The translations under genes and the position numbers were made by a program. Of a stretch of 64,000 bases of DNA, positions 35,701 through 43,869 are shown one piece after another. This stretch comes from Campylobacterales bacterium (GTDB lineage: Bacteria; Campylobacterota; Campylobacteria; Campylobacterales; Sulfurimonadaceae). Position 1 is the stretch's first letter. The number at the start of each line of letters is the position of its first letter. The DNA is taken from positions 124,001 to 188,000 of the forward strand of contig JAPLGM010000012.1 of NCBI GenBank assembly GCA_026390165.1, in the 5' to 3' direction. The notes below the pieces were generated by a model that did not search any database, was not told the DNA's origin, and saw nothing but the letters and a program-made list of their open reading frames with translations.

Positions 35701-36459
35701 TTACATCCCTCTCGATTTTTTAATCATCTCATACGCTTCGTTAATCTCTTGTACTTTTATGGTTGCTTCTTTGAGATACTCATCGGAAGCCCCTTGTGCT
35801 TTAATAATATCAGGATGGTATTCACGCACGAGTGAGCGGTAGGCTTTTTTCACTTCATCGTTGGTCGCATCAGAACTGATTCCCAAAAGTGTATACGATT
35901 GATCGATGGAACTCTCTTTGACGCTGGTTCGATGGTATGAGCCAAACTGTTCCACCATTGCGTTCAAATCTTTATCACTAAACCCAAGATAATAGCCGAT
36001 ACGGCGAACCATCTCCTCTTCACTGTGGCTGAGTGTTCCGTCAATGTAGCTGAGATTGATGAGAAATTCGACCATTTTTTGTCGTTTGTGCGAATCATCT
36101 TGTAAAATTTTATAGAGCGCTTGAGCTACTAAATCAAGATTATGCAAAGCATCTTTCTCTTCATCAAATATCTCTTTGAGAAGTTTTTTGATTGCTGATG
36201 GATCGGGGAATAGGGCACTGATATCGGTGAGCATATTGCTGATTAACTCTGCTTCGAGTTCATCAACCCTCCCATCCGCTTTGGAAACTTTTGCCGCAAG
36301 GGCAACAAACAATCCCAATTCACTGTGCGCCAATGTCTCTTTATTGAGTCCAAATCCGGCAAACTGCTTTTTGGCATAGGCATGTTGATTTTTAGAAAAG
36401 CCTTTGGTCAACCAGTAAATGAGGATGATTACAACAATGAGGATAATAATTTGGGTCAT
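35701..36459 (-). CDS. TerB/DnaJ-domain membrane protein (DjlA-like)
   Basis: A 252-residue protein with three parts: one N-terminal membrane helix (residues 4-20), a TerB-like helical domain (about 45-165, with K-A-D-G-R-V and Y-I-D-G-T-L-S repeats), and a C-terminal J domain with V-R-E-Y-H-P-D near residue 217. The HPD motif would stimulate DnaK. The order matches DjlA, a co-chaperone anchored at the inner membrane. Confidence 0.88.
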   Translation of the reverse strand: MTQIIILIVVIILIYWLTKGFSKNQHAYAKKQFAGFGLNKETLAHSELGLFVALAAKVSKADGRVDELEAELISNMLTDISALFPDPSAIKKLLKEIFDEEKDALHNLDLVAQALYKILQDDSHKRQKMVEFLINLSYIDGTLSHSEEEMVRRIGYYLGFSDKDLNAMVEQFGSYHRTSVKESSIDQSYTLLGISSDATNDEVKKAYRSLVREYHPDIIKAQGASDEYLKEATIKVQEINEAYEMIKKSRGM

Positions 36460-36579
36460 AGAAATCCTTTGAGAAAAGTAAACGGTAGTGTATCGTTAAA
36501 GTGATAATGAAGGGGTATTTAACTGAACTTTTCAACATTGTTATAGTATAGTTTCAATTAATGCAAACGCCAGAGGTTT

Positions 36580-37164
36580 ATGATGAAAAATCCGCGTATT
36601 GGCGATTTGGTCGCAAAAATAAAAGCCCTTGAATCAGAGCTTGAAGAGGAACTTCATCAAGAGTATGAGAAGTTTACGTGTGAAATTACGAAAAAACGGT
36701 CAGAACTTCTCTTATCTTATCGACATGATCGTGAAAATATTTTTAGTTATCTAATTAGATCTCCCCTTTTACACATCGTGAGTGTTCCGATTATTTGGGT
36801 CGTGTTGTTTCCTGCTGTGATACTGGACGGATTTGTCTCGATCTATCAGTGGATTTGTTTTCCTATTTATAAAATTGATAAAGTAAGGCGAAGCGATTAT
36901 ATCGTTATTGATCGTCACCGACTCCATTATTTGAATCTGATTGAGAAACTTAATTGCCTCTATTGCAGTTATTTTAACGGTTTGATGGGATATATTAGCG
37001 AGATTGCCGCCCGAACGGAACAGTATTGGTGTCCGATACGTCATGCCAAAAGGCTTAAATCGATGCACGGTAACTATAAGCATTTTTTTGATTATGGGGA
37101 TAGTGAAAATTTCCGTAAAGGTCTTGTTGAATTGAGAGCAAAATTAAAAGAGGAGAAAGAGTGA
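36580..37164 (+). CDS. Conserved hypothetical membrane-associated protein
   Basis: A 194-residue protein I cannot name. It starts with a charged coiled-coil (residues 10-50). Two adjacent hydrophobic helices follow at about 60-95 (V-P-I-I-W-V-V-L-F-P-A-V-I-L). A basic region then has a striking motif: N-C-L-Y-C-S-Y-F-N-G-L, then E-Q-Y-W-C-P-I-R-H-A-K-R. The cysteines C149, C152 and a later C with histidines could bind metal or heme. Tandem ATG codons begin the gene. It overlaps ymdB by 4 bp, so the two are probably co-translated. Confidence 0.7.
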   Translation: MMKNPRIGDLVAKIKALESELEEELHQEYEKFTCEITKKRSELLLSYRHDRENIFSYLIRSPLLHIVSVPIIWVVLFPAVILDGFVSIYQWICFPIYKIDKVRRSDYIVIDRHRLHYLNLIEKLNCLYCSYFNGLMGYISEIAARTEQYWCPIRHAKRLKSMHGNYKHFFDYGDSENFRKGLVELRAKLKEEKE

Positions 37165-37970
37165 AGATAGCATTTATAGGGGATATCGTCGGTCGTCCGG
37201 GACGGGTGATGATCAAAGAACATTTGATGAAATTGCGTCGCGAACATGGAATCGATTTTGTTATCGCCAACTACGAAAATGCGTCGCATGGGTTCGGAAT
37301 CACACCAAAAAATGCGAACGAGCTTCTGGCTATGGGGATTGATGTGATGAGTGGCGGTAACCATACGTGGGATAAAAAAGAGATTTTGCCACTGCTGGAA
37401 ACCCCCCAATTTTTACGCCCTCATAATTATCCGCAAGGGGTTGCAGGAACTGGGTGTCGTGTATTTGAGGTAAGGGGAGAAAAGCTTGCTGTCCTTAATC
37501 TCATGGGGCATTACGGGATGCCGTATACCGACAATGTCTTTCGATGTGCACGTGACACAGTCGCGCAGTTAAAAGAGGAGGGAATAGAGCATATCTTTAT
37601 CGATTTTCATGCAGAAGCTTCCAGTGAGAAGCGTGCTATGCTAATGCTTTTGCAAGGTCAGGTCAGTGGACTTATCGGAACCCATACCCATGTGGGGAGT
37701 GATGATTTTCAGATTGCAAAGGGTACAGCCTATCTTACCGATATGGGTTTAAGCGGCTGTCGGGATAATGTGATCGGAATGGAGCAAAAAGTGCCATTGG
37801 AACGATTTCTTACGGGTGTATCTGGACGATTCGAAGTCCCTGAAAAGTGTAAGAAGATTCTTCAGATTGCCATTATGACACTGGAAGAGGGAAAATGTAC
37901 CGAAGCGTTCAAGCTTAAAATCTTCGATGACGGCAGAGTGATGCGTACGGATGCGTGGATCGAAGAATAA
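37161..37970 (+). CDS. YmdB-family metallophosphoesterase
   Basis: A 269-residue phosphodiesterase of the TIGR00282 family, which in Bacillus hydrolyses 2',3'-cyclic nucleotides. F-I-G-D-I-V-G-R-P-G-R at the start, the A-N-Y-E-N-A-S-H-G-F-G segment, G-G-N-H-T-W-D-K, and D-F-H-A-E-A-S-S-E-K give the binuclear metal ligands. It begins with GTG overlapping the previous stop, with a GAGGAGAAAGA ribosome site. The magIII gene follows without a gap. Confidence 0.9.
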   Translation: MKIAFIGDIVGRPGRVMIKEHLMKLRREHGIDFVIANYENASHGFGITPKNANELLAMGIDVMSGGNHTWDKKEILPLLETPQFLRPHNYPQGVAGTGCRVFEVRGEKLAVLNLMGHYGMPYTDNVFRCARDTVAQLKEEGIEHIFIDFHAEASSEKRAMLMLLQGQVSGLIGTHTHVGSDDFQIAKGTAYLTDMGLSGCRDNVIGMEQKVPLERFLTGVSGRFEVPEKCKKILQIAIMTLEEGKCTEAFKLKIFDDGRVMRTDAWIEE

Positions 37971-38630
37971 ATGGAGCTGCATGATTCGTTGGATCTTTTT
38001 AGGGCATTAAAACACCTCAACCTCCTCGAAAACTCTCCACTGATATGGTGGCCGGCATACGGAACATTTGAAGTCGTAGTAGGGGCGATACTCACTCAAA
38101 ACACACAGTGGTCTCGTGTTCAAATTTCTCTTGACCATCTCCGTGAGTGTAAACTGTTAAGTCTTGAATCACTTTCTCAATGTGATAATGAAATATTGAT
38201 GGAATTGATCCGCCCAAGTGGTCTTTTTAAAGCCAAAGCCCAAACCCTTATCCGTCTCTCTCAATCCATTATGGATGATTTTGGCGATTTTGAAAACTTT
38301 GTCCTCTCGGTTGATCGTGAGTGGCTGTTATCCCAAAAGGGGATCGGTCCCGAAACAGCCGACTCGATTCTCTGTTATGCCTGTGCGCGTCCTGTAATGG
38401 TTGTCGATGCGTATACTGCACGATTACTGCGAGAATTTGGATATGGATTTGAGTGTTATGATGATTTACAGGAGTGGTGTGAAGTAGGGATTAGAAGTGA
38501 TTTCGATGAGGAGGAACTTCCCACGGCATTTGCACAATTTCATGGGATGATCGTTGAGTATGTGAAGGGAAATGGTAAGGGGAAAAAGATACTTGAGATT
38601 AATACACTTTCAAATAGCCTACTAGGTTAA
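37971..38630 (+). CDS. 3-methyladenine DNA glycosylase MagIII (endonuclease III-like)
   Basis: A 219-residue helix-hairpin-helix glycosylase. W-W-P near residue 26, L-T-Q-N-T-Q-W, R-P-S-G-L-F-K-A-K-A, G-I-G-P-E-T-A-D-S-I-L-C-Y-A-C and V-M-V-V-D-A-Y-T follow the Helicobacter MagIII pattern. The iron-sulfur cysteine cluster of endonuclease III is missing, as in MagIII. It removes 3-methyladenine from DNA. The ATG starts directly after the ymdB stop. Confidence 0.88.
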   Translation: MELHDSLDLFRALKHLNLLENSPLIWWPAYGTFEVVVGAILTQNTQWSRVQISLDHLRECKLLSLESLSQCDNEILMELIRPSGLFKAKAQTLIRLSQSIMDDFGDFENFVLSVDREWLLSQKGIGPETADSILCYACARPVMVVDAYTARLLREFGYGFECYDDLQEWCEVGIRSDFDEEELPTAFAQFHGMIVEYVKGNGKGKKILEINTLSNSLLG

Positions 38631-38724
38631 AAAAGTAGATCAAATTTCCCCCCACTTCCCCGCGCGTCAACCTTCTATTACGAATATGTTATAATATCCA
38701 CAATGAATTTACAAGGAGTAGAGA

Positions 38725-38922
38725 ATGCGTACCCTAACACTTAAAATCAGTGATGATTATTTCGATCGATTTGTCGCATTTTTGGATATGCTCCCGAAAA
38801 AAGCGGTAAAAATCGCCGAAGATAAGAAATTCCAAGAGATTGAAACCCTACAAAATAATATTAAAGAAGCTTTTGACGATGTCAAAGCTGGACGGGTTAA
38901 AAGTATCCGAACGATCAAGTGA
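38725..38922 (+). CDS. Small antitoxin-like protein
   Basis: A 65-residue protein, predicted to start with a short beta strand (T-L-T-L-K-I) and continue as two helices. A tail, E-A-F-D-D-V-K-A-G-R, is like that of antitoxins paired with RelE/ParE toxins. It has a strong ribosome site (AAGGAG) and a TATAAT hexamer some 35 bp upstream. It overlaps the toxin gene by 4 bp. The antitoxin call rests mostly on this pairing. Confidence 0.75.
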   Translation: MRTLTLKISDDYFDRFVAFLDMLPKKAVKIAEDKKFQEIETLQNNIKEAFDDVKAGRVKSIRTIK

Positions 38923-39260
38923 AAAAACTCTCCTCCGTTGTTATCCTAGAAACCGAGAAATTCTCTAAATCCATAAAAAAACTCAAAAAACGATTTCGTC
39001 ACATCGAAGACGATTGTGAGGAGTTTATTGAACACATTGAGTATGAAGAAGATTTAGGGATTCATTTGGGCGATGGGGTATATAAAGCGCGTATTGCCAA
39101 CACGGATAAAAAGAGTGGTAAGAGTAGCGGTTATCGACTTATTTCGTATTTGAAACTAATTGATAATGAACTCTATTTATTGCTTATCTATGACAAAAGT
39201 GATTTTGAAAATCTTAGTGAGAGTGAGATAGATAAGTTGGTATTGGCTTCATTGCGATAA
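38919..39260 (+). CDS. RelE/ParE-superfamily toxin-like protein
   Basis: A 113-residue basic protein. F-S-K-S-I-K-K-L-K-K-R-F at residues 15-26 is typical of the first helix of RelE-like mRNA interferases. Y-K-A-R-I-A-N...G-Y-R-L-I-S-Y and L-L-L-I-Y-D-K-S-D-F match the strand region of the HigB/RelE group. It starts with GTG inside the antitoxin stop. The cellular target is unknown. Confidence 0.8.
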   Translation: MKKLSSVVILETEKFSKSIKKLKKRFRHIEDDCEEFIEHIEYEEDLGIHLGDGVYKARIANTDKKSGKSSGYRLISYLKLIDNELYLLLIYDKSDFENLSESEIDKLVLASLR

Positions 39261-39297
39261 TGGTGCATCTTTAGACAAATTAGAAAAGGAGTGACGA

Positions 39298-39423
39298 ATG
39301 CGAAGTTTTGTTTTTTCGATAGTAGCAATGGCCCTTTTGGGCGGATGTTCAGCCAAAGAGTTTAATGACGGTGTGAATGACGGAGTTAGTGATGTTACAA
39401 GAGTAATTCAGGGAAAGAACTAG
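39298..39423 (+). CDS. 41-residue predicted lipoprotein
   Basis: A short ORF with an excellent ribosome site (AAAAGGAG, 5 nt before ATG). Residues 1-17 form a signal peptide with lipobox L-L-G-G-C (C17). The mature part is only 25 residues, with the repeat N-D-G-V-N-D-G-V. It resembles entericidin-like small lipoproteins in size, but I see no clear homology. It follows the toxin gene by 37 bp and converges on ywbE. Confidence 0.65.
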   Translation: MRSFVFSIVAMALLGGCSAKEFNDGVNDGVSDVTRVIQGKN

Positions 39424-39435
39424 TCAAAGAGGATT

Positions 39436-39627
39436 TTAAAATACCTCTTTGACCCGTCCCACTTCGCCACTCATAAGCCGCACTTTAATACCGTGAGGGT
39501 GCTTGGGTGAGCTTGTAAGGATATCGCGAACGATCCCCTCGGTAAGAGAACCAGTAGACTGATCTTGCTTGAGGACAATAGTGACTCGTTTGCCAGATTG
39601 GATATTTTTACGTTCGGTACCGTTCAT
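39436..39627 (-). CDS. YwbE-family protein
   Basis: A 63-residue protein of the YwbE family. It has R-K-N-I-Q-S-G-K-R-V-T-I-V-L-K-Q-D-Q-S-T-G, then G-I-V-R-D-I-L-T-S-S-P-K-H-P-H-G-I-K-V, which are nearly invariant in the family. The fold is probably a small beta barrel. The function is not known to me. It lies one base after another small gene and forms a two-gene unit with it. Confidence 0.88.
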   Translation of the reverse strand: MNGTERKNIQSGKRVTIVLKQDQSTGSLTEGIVRDILTSSPKHPHGIKVRLMSGEVGRVKEVF

Positions 39628-39628
39628 A

Positions 39629-39814
39629 TTAATCTCTTAAGTTGAGCCAAGAAGGGGGGTTGTCAAAAGACAATTCACTCTCGTGCCAGTCGCTTTTTTC
39701 GCCATGGCGGGCATGAAGCTTGCCATCGACAAGATGGTATTGTAGTCCAGTTACATTGCTGGTCAGTTTTTTACCTTCTGCAAGGGCTTCTAAAACGGCT
39801 TCTCTGCTTTCCAT
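39629..39814 (-). CDS. Hypothetical 61-residue protein
   Basis: A small soluble protein with A-L-A-E-G-K-K-L-T at its start and an aromatic, acidic tail (D-W-H-E-S-E-L-S-F-D-N-P-P-S-W). I know no motif in it. It is followed by ywbE after one base, so both are probably read together. Confidence 0.65.
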   Translation of the reverse strand: MESREAVLEALAEGKKLTSNVTGLQYHLVDGKLHARHGEKSDWHESELSFDNPPSWLNLRD

Positions 39815-39916
39815 AGTGTATCCTTGAAATTGGCTCTTTAAAACACTCGATTGTGTCTTGTGTGGAATAAATTAGAATGAAGAAAGTGGGAGTTTTGTTG
39901 ATTGAGAATAATAGAT

Positions 39917-39934
39917 CGGGCAGAAAACTGCCCG
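39917..39934 (-). terminator. Terminator of the cold-shock gene
   Basis: A perfect 7-bp stem, CGGGCAG / CTGCCCG, with a TTTT loop lies 10 nt after the cold-shock stop. A T-rich stretch follows on the minus strand. Confidence 0.8.
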
Positions 39935-39944
39935 AGAAGAGAAC

Positions 39945-40163
39945 TTACAGTGCTGTAACGTTTTCTGCTTGAGGACCTTTTTCACCTTGGCCAACAGTAT
40001 AAGATACTTTTTGACCTTCTTCAAGTGAAACACGACCATAACCAGTGCGGTTGATTTGACGAAAGTGAACAAACAAATCTTTGTCTCCGTTATCTTGTTG
40101 GATAAATCCAAAACCTTTTTCGCCATTGAACCATTTTACTGTTCCGTTTTGTACATCTGCCAT
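39945..40163 (-). CDS. CspA-family cold-shock protein
   Basis: A 72-residue single-strand nucleic-acid binding protein. [15 protein letters not shown] (RNP1) and D-L-F-V-H-F (RNP2) are complete. It acts as an RNA chaperone. It has a strong terminator and a long structured leader, so it is probably a single-gene unit controlled after transcription as well. Confidence 0.97.
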   Translation of the reverse strand: MADVQNGTVKWFNGEKGFGFIQQDNGDKDLFVHFRQINRTGYGRVSLEEGQKVSYTVGQGEKGPQAENVTAL

Positions 40164-40319
40164 GTTAAGCCTTTTTGTTAAAAATACACCCCGTTGCCAA
40201 GGTGGTCGAAAATATAAAGTGGAGCATTCTTAGAGCGGGCCGTACTGATAACAAAAGGTCTTCAATAGTAAGCTAGCCAAAGATGAAACTCTAAATCATC
40301 TTTCAATCCCTGAATTATA
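40164..40319 (-). promoter_or_regulatory. Promoter and long 5' leader of the cold-shock gene
   Basis: On the minus strand a TATAAT hexamer at 40319-40314 predicts a transcript start near 40307, about 140 nt before the ATG. The leader begins with a hairpin of AAAGATGA / TCATCTTT (plus-strand positions 40279-40286 and 40296-40303). Long folded leaders are typical of cold-inducible csp genes. No ORF is present in the 238-bp gap. Confidence 0.5.
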
Positions 40320-40401
40320 GCTGAAAAAAAGTAAAAAAGCAATAAAAATATAAAAATTAAATTCTTGATTGGTTAAACTCGTTGGAAAATGAGGGAAAAA
40401 G

Positions 40402-41472
40402 ATGAAGAATAGAACAAAAGAAGAGGCCATTAAAGGGGCGTTTTTCGGTGCATTGGTCGGTGATGCTTTGTGTTTGGGGAGTCATTACGAATATGATGCT
40501 CATAAGATATACAAAGCGTATGGAAATAAGCCTCTCGAAAAATTTATGTCTCCCGGAGAGATGATGGGGGGACAAACACATGGTATTGGTTGGGGTGAGC
40601 GTAACTATCATCCTGGAAAAAGTGCGGGTGGGACAACGGATTATGGAGATTATAATGTGGTTGTTTTAGAACATTTGAGTTCTATTACTACACCGCCAAG
40701 AGCTTTTAAGATTGCTGAACTGATTCCGCATTGGATGAATCGTCTTGAAAATGGGTGGGGGTCATGGATTTGTACGATGACGAAAGAGACTTATTCTCAA
40801 GTACGACAGGGTGTCCCCGTAGAGCGTTTAGGGGGAATTTCTAATGCGATGGCGATCCGTCATGTTGCTGCACATGGTTATTATGAGAGTGAAGAAGAGC
40901 TAGCACGTGTTGCTAGAGCGTGTATGTTTACCCATAAAAACAGTGAAGCTCTCGGAGGAGGGGAATTTTTTGCTCGTATCACCCATCGTGTCATAAATGG
41001 TGTCACACCACAAGAGGCTATTGAAGCGGTTGCCATACAAATGGGGGGCTTTTTTGAAATGAAGGTAGCACAAGCGATTGCAAAATTTACGGAAGCTACG
41101 AATAGTGACTCACCTTTATCGCGTGAACCTTTTGTGGATGATTTAGCCCTTACGAGTATGGCACGGTTATGGGATATTGGACGCTCAGAACCTATAAAAG
41201 TTGGGAAAGCCAGCCCGACCGAGGGGACACTTCCAGGGGCGGTCTATTTTATTCTTAAATACGCTAATAAAGAAGAGGGATTAAAAAGGGCTCTGCAAGC
41301 CAATGCGATGGTAGGGGGTGATAATGCGTCACGTGCTATTGCCATTGGGATGGTGCTTGGAGCATATTACGGTGTAAATGCGATTCCATGTGAGTGGAAA
41401 GAGACGTTGGATCAGTGGGAATATTGTGAGAACCTACTCAATACACTTCCATTATTAAAAGCTAGGGGGTAA
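40402..41472 (+). CDS. ADP-ribosylglycohydrolase family protein
   Basis: A 356-residue helical protein of the DraG/ARH family, which removes ADP-ribose from proteins or small molecules using magnesium. A-F-F-G-A-L-V-G-D-A-L is near residue 14, and the C-terminal metal motif N-A-M-V-G-G-D-N-A-S-R-A-I-A-I-G is clear. The middle region differs from DraG and resembles the crystallin-like group. It is followed 2 bp later by the methyltransferase gene. Substrate is unknown. Confidence 0.88.
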   Translation: MKNRTKEEAIKGAFFGALVGDALCLGSHYEYDAHKIYKAYGNKPLEKFMSPGEMMGGQTHGIGWGERNYHPGKSAGGTTDYGDYNVVVLEHLSSITTPPRAFKIAELIPHWMNRLENGWGSWICTMTKETYSQVRQGVPVERLGGISNAMAIRHVAAHGYYESEEELARVARACMFTHKNSEALGGGEFFARITHRVINGVTPQEAIEAVAIQMGGFFEMKVAQAIAKFTEATNSDSPLSREPFVDDLALTSMARLWDIGRSEPIKVGKASPTEGTLPGAVYFILKYANKEEGLKRALQANAMVGGDNASRAIAIGMVLGAYYGVNAIPCEWKETLDQWEYCENLLNTLPLLKARG

Positions 41473-41474
41473 GG

Positions 41475-42224
41475 ATGAAAAAAATAAATATTTACGAAAC
41501 AGATACACTGGTCGCGCAATATTGCGATTTTCAATATGGAGATGACTATTTTGGAGTTGAGAATTTTGCAAAAGTATGTGCTCAAAAGGCGATTAAGTAT
41601 ACCAGTGACACCAAACAGCAAAATGCCTTGGATTTAGGGTGTGCAACGGGGCGTGCATCGTTTGAACTTGCATGTGGTTTTGAACATGTAACGGGGATTG
41701 ATTATTCTGAAAATTTTGTTCGTGTTGGAAAAGAGTTACAAAGAACTGGGTCTATCGGGTATTTACAAAATGGTGAAGGGGAGTTGACAACGGATAAAAA
41801 GATTGTTGTTGATGATTATGAATTTAAAAATAATTTAGCGAAAGTGACGTTTTTTCAAGGGGATGCGTGCAATTTAGAACCTAAATTTAGTGGATATGAT
41901 CTGATTATGGCAACCAATCTGATTGATCGCTTGTATGAGCCGCAGCTATTTTTGAAGAATATTCATGAGAGAATTTCCAGCGGCGGTGTCTTGGTTCTCA
42001 CTTCTCCTTATACGTGGAGCGAAGAGTATACGGCGAAAGAGTTTTGGATAGGGGGGGTTAGAGATGAAAAGGGGGTAGAAATCTCAACACTTGATGGGTT
42101 GAAAAAGATATTGGAAGAAAATTTTGATCTGTTAGCTACTGAAGATGTCCCCTTTGTGATTCGTGAAACATCACGTAAATTTCAACACACGATTTCGCAA
42201 ATGTCGGTGTGGAGAAAGAGGTGA
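41475..42224 (+). CDS. OvoA C-terminal-type methyltransferase (4-mercaptohistidine N1-methyltransferase-like)
   Basis: A 249-residue SAM methyltransferase. Motif I is L-D-L-G-C-A-T-G-R-A-S-F-E-L near residue 53. The family-specific parts are A-T-N-L-I-D-R-L-Y-E-P, T-S-P-Y-T-W-S-E-E-Y-T and the ending P-F-V-I-R-E-T-S-R-K-F-Q-H. These match the C-terminal domain of the ovothiol enzyme OvoA. The sulfoxide synthase domain is not fused and is not in this window. The likely product is ovothiol, if a separate synthase exists elsewhere. Confidence 0.82.
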   Translation: MKKINIYETDTLVAQYCDFQYGDDYFGVENFAKVCAQKAIKYTSDTKQQNALDLGCATGRASFELACGFEHVTGIDYSENFVRVGKELQRTGSIGYLQNGEGELTTDKKIVVDDYEFKNNLAKVTFFQGDACNLEPKFSGYDLIMATNLIDRLYEPQLFLKNIHERISSGGVLVLTSPYTWSEEYTAKEFWIGGVRDEKGVEISTLDGLKKILEENFDLLATEDVPFVIRETSRKFQHTISQMSVWRKR

Positions 42225-42227
42225 AAA

Positions 42228-43859
42228 TTATACCTTCGACTGCACCGTAATCTTTGTTGCCTCAAACAGTTCACACGCCCGTTGAATCATCGGCTCTTTG
42301 AGGACATCGGAGCCGTCGAACTCTTTTACACTTACTTCATCACATTGACTGACACAGCTTCCTACACCGATCTCGATATCTTCGACCATGGAAGAGGGGT
42401 CTGTGATGGGTGTGGGCTTTGGATCTTCTTCTACTTTTGGTTCTCTCGTAGCTTCTTTTAGTGGTACGCTTTGGGTTACGTGGGAGCAGGGCTGAGATTT
42501 GATTTGGGTCTCTACGCCATAAATCTCACGGACAAACTGGCGAATAATGGCGTAGCTGTGTCGTAGAAGCTCTTTGTCACTCCCTTCGGCGCAACTTTCC
42601 CACGTCAGAACACCTTCTTCATACGATACATAGCGGATAGTAGTCTCAAACGATTTGGAGAGGGCAGCATCCCGATCACGAATTTTGTCACACAGCAGAT
42701 CAAAGGGGGTTTTTCTCAGTGGTGTCACAGCGACACGGGGAGCAGTTGATTTGGGTGCAATGGTATTTTGAGGGGTAGGATGGCTAAGTGGCGTGCGCGA
42801 TTCCAACGACTCGATCATTTCATCAATCTCTTTGATCTTCAATGCTTCGATCATCTTGAAGAGGATGAGGCTGATGACAAACCCCCCATCGGCATTGAGA
42901 GCAAAGAGTGTTTTAGAATCACTTAAAATCCGAAAGAATCGCTCAATAATGAGGGGGCTAAAGTGGTGGTCACCCTCATAAAGACGATCTTTTAGGTATG
43001 CGATGAGTTCATCAACGACCATTTCAGATTCGTAGGCTTCAAGCTCTTTGATCATACCAATAAGTGTAGGACGATCTTTGGCAAATACGGCATCAAAAAG
43101 GGCAGTAATGGTCTCTGGATCAAGAAGTCCGAGCATATCGGCGACCGTTTTGACATCCACGAACCCTTTGGAATAGATGATTGCTTGGTCAAGGAGGGTG
43201 AGAGTATCGCGCAAACTTCCCGATCCGCTACGTGCTAAAATATCAAGGGCTTCATTTTGAAATTCGATATTTTCGAGGTGGAGAATATGACTGAGATGGT
43301 GGACAATGTTGGGGTGGCTGATCCGTTTAAACCGAAAATGTTGGGTACGGCTGAGAATAGTGGGGGGAAGCTTGAGGGGATCGGTTGTAGCAAGAATAAA
43401 TTTTACATACGATGGAGGTTCTTCGAGAGTTTTGAGGAGGGCATTATGCGCCTCTTTGGTGAGCATATGAACTTCATCGATGATAAAAATTTTAAAATTC
43501 CCACTGGCAGGGCGGTATTTGGTATTTTCGATAAGATCACGTATATCGTCAATTTTACGGCTTGATGCAGCATCCATTTCGATAATGTCAATATGACGAC
43601 CCTCATTTGCCATAACACAGTGGACACATACATCGCAAGGTGAGGAGGTGGGACCTTTTTCACACATCAATGATTTGGCAAAAATACGGGCAGTAGAGGT
43701 TTTCCCCGAACCACGAAGCCCTGAAAAGAGGTAGGCGTGGGATAACCGTTTGGAATCAAGGGCAAGACTGAGAGTTTGGGAAATACTCTCTTGACCAATA
43801 AGCTCTTCAAAACGTCGTGGGCGGTATTTTAGTGCTAAAACCTCTGAATTTTGAGCCAT
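42228..43859 (-). CDS. dnaX: DNA polymerase III subunits gamma/tau
   Basis: A 543-residue AAA+ clamp-loader ATPase. G-L-R-G-S-G-K-T-S-T-A-R (Walker A), a zinc site built from C-E-K and C-D-V-C-V-H-C, I-I-D-E-V-H-M-L-T and S-G-S-G-S-L-R-D are present. The C-terminal third is a variable, proline-rich linker plus a tau-like domain. The ATG at 43859 with AAAGGA upstream gives M-A-Q-N-S-E-V-L-A-L-K-Y-R-P-R; the frame is open further into the upstream gap without a site. It follows murI by 10 bp. Confidence 0.95.
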   Translation of the reverse strand: MAQNSEVLALKYRPRRFEELIGQESISQTLSLALDSKRLSHAYLFSGLRGSGKTSTARIFAKSLMCEKGPTSSPCDVCVHCVMANEGRHIDIIEMDAASSRKIDDIRDLIENTKYRPASGNFKIFIIDEVHMLTKEAHNALLKTLEEPPSYVKFILATTDPLKLPPTILSRTQHFRFKRISHPNIVHHLSHILHLENIEFQNEALDILARSGSGSLRDTLTLLDQAIIYSKGFVDVKTVADMLGLLDPETITALFDAVFAKDRPTLIGMIKELEAYESEMVVDELIAYLKDRLYEGDHHFSPLIIERFFRILSDSKTLFALNADGGFVISLILFKMIEALKIKEIDEMIESLESRTPLSHPTPQNTIAPKSTAPRVAVTPLRKTPFDLLCDKIRDRDAALSKSFETTIRYVSYEEGVLTWESCAEGSDKELLRHSYAIIRQFVREIYGVETQIKSQPCSHVTQSVPLKEATREPKVEEDPKPTPITDPSSMVEDIEIGVGSCVSQCDEVSVKEFDGSDVLKEPMIQRACELFEATKITVQSKV

Positions 43860-43869
43860 ACTCTTTCCT

